Assembly (NCBI RefSeq): GCF_039851965.1
Contig: NZ_CP156674.1
Coordinates: forward strand, 1-64,000
Direction: 5' to 3'
Length of the DNA stretch: 64,000 nt
Origin: Pseudalkalibacillus hwajinpoensis
GTDB taxonomy: Bacteria > Bacillota > Bacilli > Bacillales > Guptibacillaceae
Below, in pieces: positions 17,939-27,126 of this stretch. Position 1 is the stretch's first letter, and the number at the start of each line of letters is the position of its first letter. Both the position numbers and the translations under genes were made by a program. Below the pieces are notes generated by a model that did not search any database, had not been told where the DNA came from, and was given only the letters and a program-made list of their open reading frames with translations.

Positions 17939-19609
17939 ATGCAAACCAATTATTTTAAATTCTGGCCTAAACGGGTCCCATACTCGTTAACCATTCCTGA
18001 AACAACCATTTATGACAATTTAACCGTTTCTGCAAAAAGGTATCCTTCAAAGGAAGCCATCTTTTATTATGGGGCTACCCTGAGCTATGAGCAATTGTTA
18101 AAGGAGGTTGATCGGGCAGCCGCTTTTCTTGAGAAACAACTTAACGTAACAGAAGGGGAAAACATACTTCTCTTTATGCAAAATTCTCCTCAATTTGTTA
18201 TTGCGTATTATGCGATCCTTCGTGCAAATGCTGTTGTAGTTCCAATTAATCCGATGCAAACGGCAGAAGAGCTCTCTTTTTTTATGAAAGATTGCGAAAT
18301 CAAAAATGCCATTGTCGGACAGGAGCTTTATGAAAAAGTTGAACCGCTTCTAGCAACGACAACACTTGAAAATGTAATAACAGCAGCCTATTCCTATTAC
18401 TCAGGAGATGAAGACGAACTACCTGCGGAGGTCGCTATTAAACCGGAGCGAATGAACAAACCAGGTCATTATACCTGGGAAGACGTTATTAAACATAACT
18501 TAACGCCAGGAGCGTACGTACGAACGATCAATGATGTCGCGGTTATGCCATATACTTCAGGGACAACCGGTCTCCCAAAAGGATGCATTCACCCGAACCG
18601 TACGCTTCAAGCGAACGCGGTTGGTGCGTCACAGTGGATGAACATTACGTCAGACGGTATGCATCTGGTTACACTACCCCTGTTTCATGTGACAGGCATG
18701 CTTCACAGTATGCATACGCCTATCTACAGTGGAGCACCAATGGTTATAATGACCAGGTGGGATCGAGATCTGGCAGCGAAATATATTGAGAAATATGAAA
18801 TCACAAATTGGATTAACATTAGCACAATGTTAATTGATTTTCTTTCCAATCCTAATCTACCAAACTACTCCATTTCATCGTTAAAGATACTGGCTGGTGG
18901 GGGTGCACCTCTTCCAGCTGCAGTTGGAGAGAAGCTGTTTAATTTAACAGGGTTGCGGTTCATTGAAGGTTATGGTCTATCCGAGACGATTTCTCATACT
19001 CACTTTAATCCACCTGATTTTCCAAAGCTTCAGTGCCTTGGGGTACCATCCTTCGATGTAGATGCACGTGTCATTGATCCGAATACGTTGAAAGAACTAG
19101 GACCTGGAGAGCCTGGTGAAATTATCGTAAATGGACCACAGGTGTTCGACGGTTATTACAACCGCGAAGATGAGAATAGGAATTCATTTATTACACTGGA
19201 TGGTAAATCTTTTTTTCGCACTGGTGACATTGGCCGATATGATGAAGAAGGGTACTTCTTTATTATTGATCGGGTCAAAAGAATGGTTAATGCATCAGGG
19301 TTTAAAGTGTGGCCAACGGAAGTTGAATCGATCTTGTACAAGCACCCCGCCGTTCAGCAGGCTTGCGTGGTTGGTGTACCTGATCCGCGCCGGGGAGAAA
19401 CTGTAAAAGCATTTGTTATCCTAAATGAAGATGACAAAGGAAAAGTAACAGAAGAAGAAATTATTGAATGGTCAAAAGGGCAAATGGCAGCCTATAAATA
19501 TCCAAGATTGGTTGAGTTTATGGATGCTTTCCCAACAACGAGTAGTGGAAAAATTCTATGGCGTAAGCTACAGGATAACGAGCGACAAAAAGCCAAAGGA
19601 GTGAAATAG
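17939..19609 (+). CDS. AMP-dependent acyl-CoA synthetase
   Basis: A 556-residue ANL ligase with YTSGTTGLPKGCIH, EGYGLSETISHTH, RTGDIGRYDEEGY, a hinge in DRVKRMVNASG and the C-terminal TTSSGKILWR lysine motif. It is about 17 residues longer than the ligase at 3577 and diverged from it. Both probably activate acids of this pathway, perhaps the imported acid and a later intermediate. It is co-transcribed with the binding protein (25-base gap) and the lactonase (1-base gap). Confidence 0.9.
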   Translation: MQTNYFKFWPKRVPYSLTIPETTIYDNLTVSAKRYPSKEAIFYYGATLSYEQLLKEVDRAAAFLEKQLNVTEGENILLFMQNSPQFVIAYYAILRANAVVVPINPMQTAEELSFFMKDCEIKNAIVGQELYEKVEPLLATTTLENVITAAYSYYSGDEDELPAEVAIKPERMNKPGHYTWEDVIKHNLTPGAYVRTINDVAVMPYTSGTTGLPKGCIHPNRTLQANAVGASQWMNITSDGMHLVTLPLFHVTGMLHSMHTPIYSGAPMVIMTRWDRDLAAKYIEKYEITNWINISTMLIDFLSNPNLPNYSISSLKILAGGGAPLPAAVGEKLFNLTGLRFIEGYGLSETISHTHFNPPDFPKLQCLGVPSFDVDARVIDPNTLKELGPGEPGEIIVNGPQVFDGYYNREDENRNSFITLDGKSFFRTGDIGRYDEEGYFFIIDRVKRMVNASGFKVWPTEVESILYKHPAVQQACVVGVPDPRRGETVKAFVILNEDDKGKVTEEEIIEWSKGQMAAYKYPRLVEFMDAFPTTSSGKILWRKLQDNERQKAKGVK

Positions 19610-19610
19610 C

Positions 19611-20609
19611 ATGGGAAACAAAGTGGAAACAGTGGAGGGACCGATTTCGGTCGATCAAATGGGAAAAACGTTAGTCCATGAACATTTTGCTTTCGGTTAT
19701 CCAGGCTTTAGTGGTGATGTGTCACTCGGTGCATTTAATTTCCAGGAAGCTCTTCAAGTTGGCATCTCGGTTGCTGAAAATGTCATGGCACATGGTGTTA
19801 AAACTGTTGTTGATCCAACACCAAATGAATGTGGAAGAAATCCTGAGCTATTGAAGAAAATCTCGTCTGAAACGGGTCTTCAAATCATTTGCGCGACCGG
19901 TTACTATTATGAAGGAGAAGGGGCCCCGCCTTACTTTAAATTTAGGCAGGGGCTAGGTACAGCTGAGCAAGATATTTACGAGATGTTCATAAAGGAAATT
20001 AAGGACGGTATTGGGGCGACGGGAGTAAAGCCGGGGGTAATTAAACTTGCATCGAGTAAAGACATCATTACGGATTATGAATTGATGTTTTTTAAAGCAG
20101 CCGCTCGCGTGCATAAAGAAACAGGCATTACCATTTTAACACATACTCAAGAAGGAACGATGGGACCTGAGCAGGCTAACTTGTTAATCGAAGAAGGGGT
20201 AAATCCTCAATCGATCATTATTGGTCATATGTGTGGCAATACGGATGTGGCCTATCACATAAAGACACTTGAAACAGGTGTTAACATCGGCTTTGATCGA
20301 TTTGGAATTCAGGGATTGGTCGGAGCGCCGTTTGATAAAGAACGAATGGTTGCACTCGTCGGTTTACTGAATAGCGGCTATGAGCGGCAAATCATGCTTT
20401 CTCATGATACGGTCAACTACTGGATGGGGAGACCACCTGCCCTTCCAGAGCCTGTTGAGAAATTAATGGCCAACTGGCAGCCGGTCTATCTTTTTGAAGA
20501 AATTATTCCAGAGCTAAAAAAGGCGGGCGTATCGGATGAAACGTTGAACACGCTTTTTGTTGAAAATCCTAAGGAGCTTTTTTCTACAGAAACAAGGGTA
20601 AAAGCATAA
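19611..20609 (+). CDS. Phosphotriesterase-family hydrolase, probable lactonase
   Basis: A 332-residue amidohydrolase-superfamily protein of the phosphotriesterase/Php type. Metal ligands are visible: HEH near residues 24-26, the bridging lysine in GVIKLAS, histidines in THTQEG and GHMCGNTD, and the aspartate in SHDTVNY. Most bacterial members with this layout are lactonases rather than true phosphotriesterases. The gene begins one base after the ligase stop, so ring opening of a lactone to a hydroxyacid followed by CoA activation is a natural inference. Confidence 0.85.
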   Translation: MGNKVETVEGPISVDQMGKTLVHEHFAFGYPGFSGDVSLGAFNFQEALQVGISVAENVMAHGVKTVVDPTPNECGRNPELLKKISSETGLQIICATGYYYEGEGAPPYFKFRQGLGTAEQDIYEMFIKEIKDGIGATGVKPGVIKLASSKDIITDYELMFFKAAARVHKETGITILTHTQEGTMGPEQANLLIEEGVNPQSIIIGHMCGNTDVAYHIKTLETGVNIGFDRFGIQGLVGAPFDKERMVALVGLLNSGYERQIMLSHDTVNYWMGRPPALPEPVEKLMANWQPVYLFEEIIPELKKAGVSDETLNTLFVENPKELFSTETRVKA

Positions 20610-20643
20610 GAAAAAGCGAGGAGAAAATTCCCCTCGCTTTTTT
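20610..20643 (+). terminator. Intrinsic terminator after the lactonase gene
   Basis: AAAAAGCGAGG and CCTCGCTTTTTT form an 11-bp stem ending in a T-run. It closes the importer-ligase-lactonase unit and separates it from the convergent reductase gene. Confidence 0.9.
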
Positions 20644-20671
20644 GTGCTACTTGCCTGGACTGGGTTTATGA

Positions 20672-21586
20672 TCATTGGGTTTCATATGGCTTAATTAAAG
20701 CGTACAATGTTTCTGTATAGGGTAATGTAAGGCCGACATGCTCAGCCAGGCGTAATGCTCCACCTTGTAGGTGTTCAACTTCAAGCTTAAGTTTCTTTCG
20801 TTTATCCTGATGCATAGAGGAAGTGGCTTCGTAAGGAAGGTTTTGAAATTGTTCCAAACGACGATCGATGTCTTCTTGATTAATGTGGACGTCATATTTA
20901 GAAGCAAGTTCGCCTATTTCATTCATTACCTTTTTAACGAGGGCAAAGGATTCCGGTATATCGCGAATTCGCCCCGTATGAAAGTCACCAGCAGTTGTCA
21001 CTCCTGACATAGCTGAGATAAATAGATATTTCTTCCACATTTCTTCCTCGATTGAATCGCTTAAGAAGCTGTTAAATTTCGCCTTTTCGTTCACTTTCCT
21101 TAATTCTGTACAAAGCTCCTGTTGAGATGGGTGCAGCGGACCGAAGATCAATTCATGTAATTCGCTCGTATGTTGAACATGGCCAACTTCGTCAAGGGTT
21201 GCAATGATATAAGAGAGACCTCCAAGCACGGCTTCCTCTCCAAGCTGATCTTTCAGAATCGACACGTGTTCAATCCCATTCAATATGGGAAGGACCCTAG
21301 CTCCCCGGGATACAAGCGCCTTTAATTCAGGAAGCGTCCCTTCCAGGTGATATCCCTTTACCCCTAGTAAGACTAAATCAACGCTTTCTAATTGTGCTGC
21401 ATTTGTAACTAATGAAGGTGATTCTATCACTGTATCACCTAGCACACTAGAAACTCGAAGTCCTTCTTTTTCGATCTGAGCTTTCCGTCCTTCACGAACC
21501 AAAAAAGTTACATCTTCGCCGGCTTCAAGCCATCTTGCTCCAAAATATGTACCAAGTGCTCCAGCCCCTACAATTACGATATTCAT
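20672..21586 (-). CDS. 2-dehydropantoate 2-reductase family protein (PanE/ApbA)
   Basis: A 304-residue ketopantoate reductase-type enzyme. The N-terminal NADP-binding motif VGAGALGTYFGARW and the PILNGIEH segment are diagnostic. A C-terminal helical domain follows. The family reduces ketopantoate to pantoate in CoA synthesis, but many Bacillus genomes carry paralogues of unknown substrate. Placement next to a CoA-consuming island is suggestive only. GAGGAGGGCG precedes the ATG. Confidence 0.85.
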   Translation of the reverse strand: MNIVIVGAGALGTYFGARWLEAGEDVTFLVREGRKAQIEKEGLRVSSVLGDTVIESPSLVTNAAQLESVDLVLLGVKGYHLEGTLPELKALVSRGARVLPILNGIEHVSILKDQLGEEAVLGGLSYIIATLDEVGHVQHTSELHELIFGPLHPSQQELCTELRKVNEKAKFNSFLSDSIEEEMWKKYLFISAMSGVTTAGDFHTGRIRDIPESFALVKKVMNEIGELASKYDVHINQEDIDRRLEQFQNLPYEATSSMHQDKRKKLKLEVEHLQGGALRLAEHVGLTLPYTETLYALIKPYETQ

Positions 21587-21726
21587 ATTCGCCCTCCTCG
21601 TAGAAATCGCTTTCTTCTTCTATTACTCTACTTTTTAAATTAGAAACTTTCAAGAATAGAGAAGAGGATATCGTCTAACAATACAGAAATTAGCTTAGTG
21701 TGATTAAAGAGAAGGGATGGATAATT

Positions 21727-22620
21727 ATGAAAAAATTATCAAACCAACGTTTTAACGAGGCATGTGCTTTTGTTGAACAGTATGCGAGACCGCTTGATCG
21801 CGCTTTTCTGGCATTTTGGAAAGGTGATTCTGACAAAGAGGAGGTAGTATGTGAATTACAAGCTTATCAGAATGAAGATGGAGGATTCGGTCATTGTCTT
21901 GAGCCTGACTTTCGTCTTAATGATTCTTCCCCAATGGCGACAACTATGGCCTTCCAATACATAACGAAGCTTGGCCTATCTAAAACGCATTCCTTAGTTA
22001 CGGGAGGATTACCCTATTTTAGAGACACGTTTCACTCTCAAAAATCTCGTTGGCATGCTGTTCCAAAAGCAGTAAATGATGTGCCTCATGCTCCTTGGTG
22101 GAACGTTACTGATAATGAACAGAAATATTCAGCAAATCCTGACGCCGAAATCGTTGGCTATTTGCATTATTATAATGGGGACGAAAGCATCACTTCCGAC
22201 ATGTTAGCAGTTGTGATGAATCATCTGAGTGATATGAACGATTATGAAATTCATGAAGTTCTCTGTTATCTGAGACTGGGTAAATTAGTTGGTGGAGATG
22301 TTGAACAAAAAATAGTTAGTCAAATCTCAAAACAGCTTCCCTATATTGTTGATCGTCCTGAAAAATGGGACCATTATGGTGTCCAACCGATTGTCCTGGC
22401 TGATTCAGAACAGTCACCTTTTTTTAAAGAATTAAATCAGGAGATCAATGTAAACCTGGATTATATTGTTGATAAACAGCAGAGGGATGGGAGCTGGGAA
22501 CCAAGCTGGTCATGGGGGCAATATAATGATGAGTGGGAGATAGCAAAACAGGAATGGAAGGGCTATTTAACCGTTCAACAGTTAATGGTCTTATCCGAAT
22601 TTGGAAGGATTGCAGATTAA
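21727..22620 (+). CDS. Hypothetical protein, prenyltransferase/terpenoid-cyclase-like toroid fold
   Basis: A 297-residue protein with the repeat-type segments ELQAYQNEDGGFGHCLEPD and RDGSWEPSWSWGQY, reminiscent of the QW-like repeats of terpenoid-cyclase/prenyltransferase toroids. No catalytic motif of cyclases (such as DxDD) is visible, so a cyclase function is not supported. There is no signal peptide. ATG 21727 follows GAAGGGATGG. The gene stands alone between a divergent reductase and an MDR oxidoreductase. Confidence 0.75.
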   Translation: MKKLSNQRFNEACAFVEQYARPLDRAFLAFWKGDSDKEEVVCELQAYQNEDGGFGHCLEPDFRLNDSSPMATTMAFQYITKLGLSKTHSLVTGGLPYFRDTFHSQKSRWHAVPKAVNDVPHAPWWNVTDNEQKYSANPDAEIVGYLHYYNGDESITSDMLAVVMNHLSDMNDYEIHEVLCYLRLGKLVGGDVEQKIVSQISKQLPYIVDRPEKWDHYGVQPIVLADSEQSPFFKELNQEINVNLDYIVDKQQRDGSWEPSWSWGQYNDEWEIAKQEWKGYLTVQQLMVLSEFGRIAD

Positions 22621-22686
22621 TTAGTTTAAGTGAGAGTTAGAAAAGGAAACATAGTAGAGAATGAGACTTGAGAGGAGTTTTCTACT

Positions 22687-23625
22687 ATGAAAGCAGTCGT
22701 TATCGAACAATATGGCGGAAAAGATCAATTACATGAGAAAGAAATAACTTCTCCATCTCCAGGCCAAAATCAAGTTGTTTTAGAGAGTTATGCAACTTCA
22801 GTGAATCCGATTGATTGGAAATTGCGTGAAGGGTATTTGAAAGAAATGCTACCGTTTAATTTTCCGATTACCTTGGGGTGGGATATTGCTGGCGTTATTA
22901 AAGAGGTAGGCGAAGGTGTCGAAAACTTTAAACCTGGTGATCGTGTTTTTGCGAGGCCTGCAACCACAGCAAATGGTACATATGCGGAAGAGGTTATTGT
23001 AGATGAGCATTTGTTAGCTCATATTCCTCAGAACATACCCTACGAAGAGGCAGCTTCTGTGCCGCTAGTCGGGTTAACGGCGTGGCAGTGTCTTGTTGAC
23101 TTTGCAGATATTCAGAAAGACGAAAAAGTGCTCATCCATGCTGGAGCTGGCGGTGTTGGGAGCTTCGCTATCCAGCTTGCTAAATACAAAGGGGCATATG
23201 TTGCGACAACTGCTAGCGGTAAAAATGAAGAGTATTTAAAATCTCTCGGCGCGGATCTGGTAATTAATTACCGTGAAAAGGATTTTGAAAAAGAATTGGA
23301 AGAGTATGATATTGTACTTGATACATTGGGCGGCGAAATTGAGGAGAAGAGCTTTTCTGTCTTGCGTGGTGGTGGGCGATTAGTTTCCATAGTTGGCATG
23401 CCTGATGAAGAAAAGGCGAAAGAAAAGGGCGTACGTTCCGGGCATGTCTGGCTTGAACCAAACGGTCGAGAGCTTAAGGAAATAGCATCATTGTTGGAAG
23501 AAGGATCTATAAAAGCAACAATTGGTCACCGATTCCCATTTAGTGAAGAAGGTATCCAAGAAGCCCATGCCCTCAGTGAATCTCATCATGCAAAAGGGAA
23601 AATTGTTATTTTATTCGATAAATAA
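22687..23625 (+). CDS. NADP-dependent MDR-family oxidoreductase (quinone oxidoreductase type)
   Basis: A 312-residue medium-chain dehydrogenase/reductase without structural zinc cysteines. The N-terminal GroES-like domain has SVNPIDWKLREG and GWDIAGVI. The Rossmann motif is HAGAGGVGSFAIQLAK near residues 157-172. It is likely an NADPH-dependent quinone or enone reductase. GAGAGGAG precedes the ATG. It is monocistronic with a terminator right after it. Confidence 0.9.
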   Translation: MKAVVIEQYGGKDQLHEKEITSPSPGQNQVVLESYATSVNPIDWKLREGYLKEMLPFNFPITLGWDIAGVIKEVGEGVENFKPGDRVFARPATTANGTYAEEVIVDEHLLAHIPQNIPYEEAASVPLVGLTAWQCLVDFADIQKDEKVLIHAGAGGVGSFAIQLAKYKGAYVATTASGKNEEYLKSLGADLVINYREKDFEKELEEYDIVLDTLGGEIEEKSFSVLRGGGRLVSIVGMPDEEKAKEKGVRSGHVWLEPNGRELKEIASLLEEGSIKATIGHRFPFSEEGIQEAHALSESHHAKGKIVILFDK

Positions 23626-23633
23626 GGTAAGAT

Positions 23634-23661
23634 ACAGCGGCTTATACAGTCGCTGTTTTTG
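23634..23661 (+). terminator. Intrinsic terminator after the MDR oxidoreductase gene
   Basis: ACAGCG and CGCTGT form a short stem around a 15-base loop, followed by TTTTTG. Confidence 0.6.
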
Positions 23662-23748
23662 TTTCTTTATAATAAATTTCACTCACCGTATTTATTAAAG
23701 AAAATAAAAATGAAAATGTAATAAAACAAATCAAAAAAACAATCAAAA

Positions 23749-23774
23749 AGCCGAGACAAATTTGTCTCGGCTTG
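23749..23774 (-). terminator. Terminator of the YjiH-family gene
   Basis: The perfect palindrome AAGCCGAGACAAA/TTTGTCTCGGCTT lies at the gene end and is followed on the minus strand by a T-run. Confidence 0.85.
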
Positions 23775-23778
23775 CTAA

Positions 23779-25146
23779 TTAAAAAATAAGATGGGCCATA
23801 ATGACGATTACTGGTAGGGAAATGAGTGTGCGCTCTAGAAAAATGATAACAAGATCAATAAATCGAACGGGCACTTTGGATCCAAGGAGCAATCCACCAA
23901 CTTCAGACATGTAAATCAATTGTGAGACAGAAAGACTTGCGATAACGAATCGAGTTAGCTCGCTTTCAATATCTGCACCAATAATCGCAGGAAGGAACAT
24001 ATCTGCAAAACCAATTACCATTGTTTGCGCGGCTTCAGCTGCTTCAGGTACCTGCATCAGATTAAGTATAGGAACAAAAGGAGCGCCAAGGTAACTGAAG
24101 AGCGGAGTGTTCTCAGCAATGATAAGGGCAACTGTTCCAATTGCCATTACAATCGGAATAACACCCATCCACATATCCAATACGTTCTGAATACCGCCTT
24201 TTACAACGTGAGATGTTCGGTTGTCTTTAGCTTTATTCGTTGCTAGTACAAGACCAAAGCGTAAGCGTGACATGTTATTTGGAAGCGTATCATCAGGGGT
24301 TTCTGATGCAGATTCATATGTTGTGTCAGGCTTGCGTGAAAGAGGCGGAATGCGTGGCATAATAACTGCCGCAATAAATCCTGCCAGAACGATCGTTAAG
24401 TAATATGGAAGAAAGTATTCCTCAAGCTTCATTTGTTGGAGAACGACGATGCTGAACGTTATAGAGACTACTGAAAAAGTTGTTCCGATAACTGCCGCTT
24501 CTCGTTTGGTATAATAGCCTTCTTCATATTGTTTACTTGTCAAAAGAACACCAATAGTACCATCACCCATCCAGGATGCGAGACAGTCAATCGATGATCT
24601 CCCAGGAAGAGTGAATATCGGACGCATGATTTTAGTTAAAAGCGTACCGCATAATTCTAGTAACCCGAAATTCAATAGCAGTGGTAAGAATAAGCCTGCA
24701 AATAAGAATACAGAGAACAGAATAGGTATTAGGTCATTAAGTAGTAAACCGCCTGTTGCATCTGACCAGATCCACTCAGGACCAATTTGATAAAAAGTAA
24801 GAATAGCGAAAACCATACCAAGAATACGAGCGATCAGCCAAACTGGGGATACTTGTAGTAACGATACCAGAAATGGCCGTTCAGTAACCCATGTTGGTTT
24901 GGATAAGACAGCAACAATGCTAAGAATGGCAGTCAATGTAATTATGAGTGTCATAATAGCAGGAAGAGTGATCGGTATGGTTGTCCCAAATAACTCCTGA
25001 AGCCATCCCGCCAATTTCGCAATTGGAATTGTAACGCCACCATCATTTGGAATCGGGATCATAAATAATAAGATACCGATTAGAGAGGGGATAGCAAATT
25101 TTAATACTCCAGTTGTCGATAACCTGGTTTGTTGTTTACTGAGCAT
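23779..25146 (-). CDS. YjiH-family membrane protein (nucleoside-recognition/Gate domain)
   Basis: A 455-residue polytopic membrane protein of the YjiH family, which contains the Gate domain also seen in nucleoside transporters and spore maturation proteins. The segment SWMGDGTIGVLLTSKQYEEG in the middle and a C-terminal half rich in membrane helices fit. Its substrate is not known. ATG 25144-25146 (minus) is chosen because AGAGGTGACACTACT precedes it. A cre-type motif lies about 170 bases upstream, which suggests carbon control. Confidence 0.85.
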   Translation of the reverse strand: MLSKQQTRLSTTGVLKFAIPSLIGILLFMIPIPNDGGVTIPIAKLAGWLQELFGTTIPITLPAIMTLIITLTAILSIVAVLSKPTWVTERPFLVSLLQVSPVWLIARILGMVFAILTFYQIGPEWIWSDATGGLLLNDLIPILFSVFLFAGLFLPLLLNFGLLELCGTLLTKIMRPIFTLPGRSSIDCLASWMGDGTIGVLLTSKQYEEGYYTKREAAVIGTTFSVVSITFSIVVLQQMKLEEYFLPYYLTIVLAGFIAAVIMPRIPPLSRKPDTTYESASETPDDTLPNNMSRLRFGLVLATNKAKDNRTSHVVKGGIQNVLDMWMGVIPIVMAIGTVALIIAENTPLFSYLGAPFVPILNLMQVPEAAEAAQTMVIGFADMFLPAIIGADIESELTRFVIASLSVSQLIYMSEVGGLLLGSKVPVRFIDLVIIFLERTLISLPVIVIMAHLIF

Positions 25147-25316
25147 AGTAGTGTCACCTCTGTCGTTTTGCAACGGATTTTCTATGTGAAAAATAACGTA
25201 TGTTTATGAAAACATAGTTATGAATATAACATAACAATTCCATTGTTAAAACATGAAAATGCAAACTCTTGAATAAAAAAATTGTTCAGAAAAGATTCAC
25301 CAATTGCATTATATCG

Positions 25317-25330
25317 TGAAAACGCTAACA
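25317..25330. promoter_or_regulatory. cre site (CcpA)
   Basis: TGAAAACGCTAACA fits the consensus TGWAANCGNTNWCA at every position. It lies in the AT-rich leader upstream of the YjiH-family gene. No other feature is seen between 25147 and 25416. Confidence 0.5.
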
Positions 25331-25416
25331 ATAAAAGACTGGAAATCACTGATTATACTGCATAGACATAAGTCCGAGAGATGTTTTTCCAACATTTAGC
25401 GCATTTGCAAATAAAA

Positions 25417-25444
25417 AAGGACAAGGATTTTTATTCCTTGCCCA
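25417..25444 (-). terminator. Intrinsic terminator of the small minus-strand gene
   Basis: On the minus strand GGGCAAGGA and TCCTTGTCC pair around an AT-rich loop and are followed by TTTTTTATTTG. Confidence 0.8.
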
Positions 25445-25480
25445 GAAAACATCTATTCGTTTCATGTGTCTTAAGTGACG

Positions 25481-25711
25481 TTAAGCTTGTCTTTGAGTGT
25501 TGTGAAATTCATAGGGTTCTTCAAACGTTGAACCGAAGAAACAAGAAGCGCATTTTCGATAGCCCTTCTGGCGAAGGAATACGAGTAATTCGTCTTCATA
25601 ATTAGCTTCAGACCGATCTTTAAGAGGCGTCTCGGGTAAATGACATTCATCACCAGCGTATGCTGTCCTATGGACAATTTGATTTTGATGGTCAATCATG
25701 TATTTTCCCAT
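25481..25711 (-). CDS. Small conserved-looking protein with CxxC, function unknown
   Basis: A 76-residue protein. It contains HR near residue 14, DECHLPETP near 22, and a C-terminal KCASCFF, a His/Cys set that could bind zinc. A promoter (TTACAC, 17 bases, TTATAG around 25726-25755 on the minus strand) and the terminator at 25417 make it a self-contained unit, which supports reality. The overlapping frame starting at 25695 looks like a shadow. The start is uncertain: the ATG four codons later is equally spaced from GGGAAAA. I do not recognise a named family. Confidence 0.6.
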   Translation of the reverse strand: MGKYMIDHQNQIVHRTAYAGDECHLPETPLKDRSEANYEDELLVFLRQKGYRKCASCFFGSTFEEPYEFHNTQRQA

Positions 25712-25963
25712 ATAAGCTTATCAAGTCCCATCTATAATGTGTTTATTTATCTAAGTGTAACATACTATCATGAGCATTAAAATACACCAAACTATTAAGT
25801 ATACCCGAATTTCATTAATAATATTACTATAAATGTGGATTTGTTAAAATAAAGTTTCGAATGTGGGTGAAATTACGTAATTAAAACATTGAAGAAATAA
25901 AAGTATTAAATAATCGGTAATTAGTATGGACTATTTAAGAAGTGTGTCGAAGGGGAGAAGGCC

Positions 25964-26992
25964 ATGAATGAACTGATTGCTAGAAAGGGACTAAGCATTC
26001 GACTTATTGAAGAGAACAATGAAGGGTATTTATTGAAATGGCTAACAAATGATGTGGTGCTCGCTTTTTATGAGGGACGAGACCGTTCTTATACATTGGA
26101 AAAGGTTCGAGAAGGTTTCTATAATGATGACAATGAAACGAGATGCCTCATCTTTTACAATGAAAAGCCAATCGGGTACGTTCAATTTTATGTTATGTCT
26201 GATTTAAATGGGATGACTTTCCCTGCTCGAACGTATGGAATGGATCAATTTATCGGTGAACCAGAATACTGGAATAAAGGTCTAGGAACTCGTCTGGTTC
26301 AAATGGTTGTCAATTATCTTGTGAATAAACTTGGTAGTTACTTGATAGTGATGGATCCTCAGCATTGGAATAAGCGAGCGATTCATTGCTATGAAAAAGT
26401 TGGTTTTAAACAAAAGTGTGTGCTTCCACAGCATGAATGGCATGAAGGGCGGAAAAGGGATTGCATCCTTATGACGTTCGACGCTTCAGAAATCCATATA
26501 CAGCCAATAGGAGAAAACCGCCTTGAATTAAAGAAACTTATGAGTGATCTGTGGGGAAGCTCAGAAATGGTACTCTCTTCAGGTGTGTATCGATGGGAGG
26601 ATTTGGATGGGTTTGTAGCGCGTAATTCTGAAGAGGATATTATTGGGCTTGTTACACATTGTTTCCACTCAGATTGCTGTGAGATTGTGTCGCTTGATAG
26701 TTTTACTGAAAATACTGGGGTCGGGAGTCGTCTGTTAGTTGAAGTAGAAATGGCTGTGATGAGAAAGGGGTTAAGCAGGATCACACTATTGACAACGAAC
26801 GATAATCTTCATGCTATTCGTTTTTACCAGCGCAAAGGGTATCGATTGAATGAGGTAATTTCAGGTGCAGTTGATGAAGCACGTAAGCGCAAACCTGAGA
26901 TTCCTGTGATTGGCCATTACCAAATTCCAATTCATGATGAATTAAAGTTAATCAAATTATTGGAGCGAGAAGAAAGCATTGTAGAACTATAA
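25964..26992 (+). CDS. Tandem GNAT acetyltransferase with AAC(6')-like N-terminal domain
   Basis: A 342-residue protein made of two GNAT domains. The N-terminal domain (residues 1-170) has IGYVQFYV, GMDQFIGEPEYWNKGLGTRLV and RAIHCYEKVGF, the layout of AAC(6')-type aminoglycoside acetyltransferases and the related siderophore-type GNATs. The C-terminal domain (about 185-325) has GVGSRLLVEVE and NLHAIRFYQRKGYR, another acetyl-CoA-binding core. Drug acetylation is not established by this similarity. GAAGGGGAGAAGG precedes the ATG. Confidence 0.85.
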   Translation: MNELIARKGLSIRLIEENNEGYLLKWLTNDVVLAFYEGRDRSYTLEKVREGFYNDDNETRCLIFYNEKPIGYVQFYVMSDLNGMTFPARTYGMDQFIGEPEYWNKGLGTRLVQMVVNYLVNKLGSYLIVMDPQHWNKRAIHCYEKVGFKQKCVLPQHEWHEGRKRDCILMTFDASEIHIQPIGENRLELKKLMSDLWGSSEMVLSSGVYRWEDLDGFVARNSEEDIIGLVTHCFHSDCCEIVSLDSFTENTGVGSRLLVEVEMAVMRKGLSRITLLTTNDNLHAIRFYQRKGYRLNEVISGAVDEARKRKPEIPVIGHYQIPIHDELKLIKLLEREESIVEL

Positions 26993-27088
26993 TAACCCAC
27001 CGATTTGTTCCATCCTTATTAATGTCTTTATATTGTGAAATGTTAGAGACGCAGAGTACGGAATATGCTATCTATATACACAAATAAA

Positions 27089-27119
27089 TAAGCCCCGGAC
27101 ACAAAGTCCGGGGCTTATT
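27089..27119 (-). terminator. Terminator of the cold-shock gene
   Basis: AAGCCCCGGAC and GTCCGGGGCTT form an 11-bp stem right after the gene, followed on the minus strand by TTATTTATTTG. It could also stop plus-strand transcripts. Confidence 0.85.
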
Positions 27120-27126
27120 AAGCCAT

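Noticed and set aside
21727..22620. Terpene cyclase annotation for the 297-residue protein
   Set aside because: Only weak repeat-like resemblance is seen and the cyclase catalytic motifs are absent.
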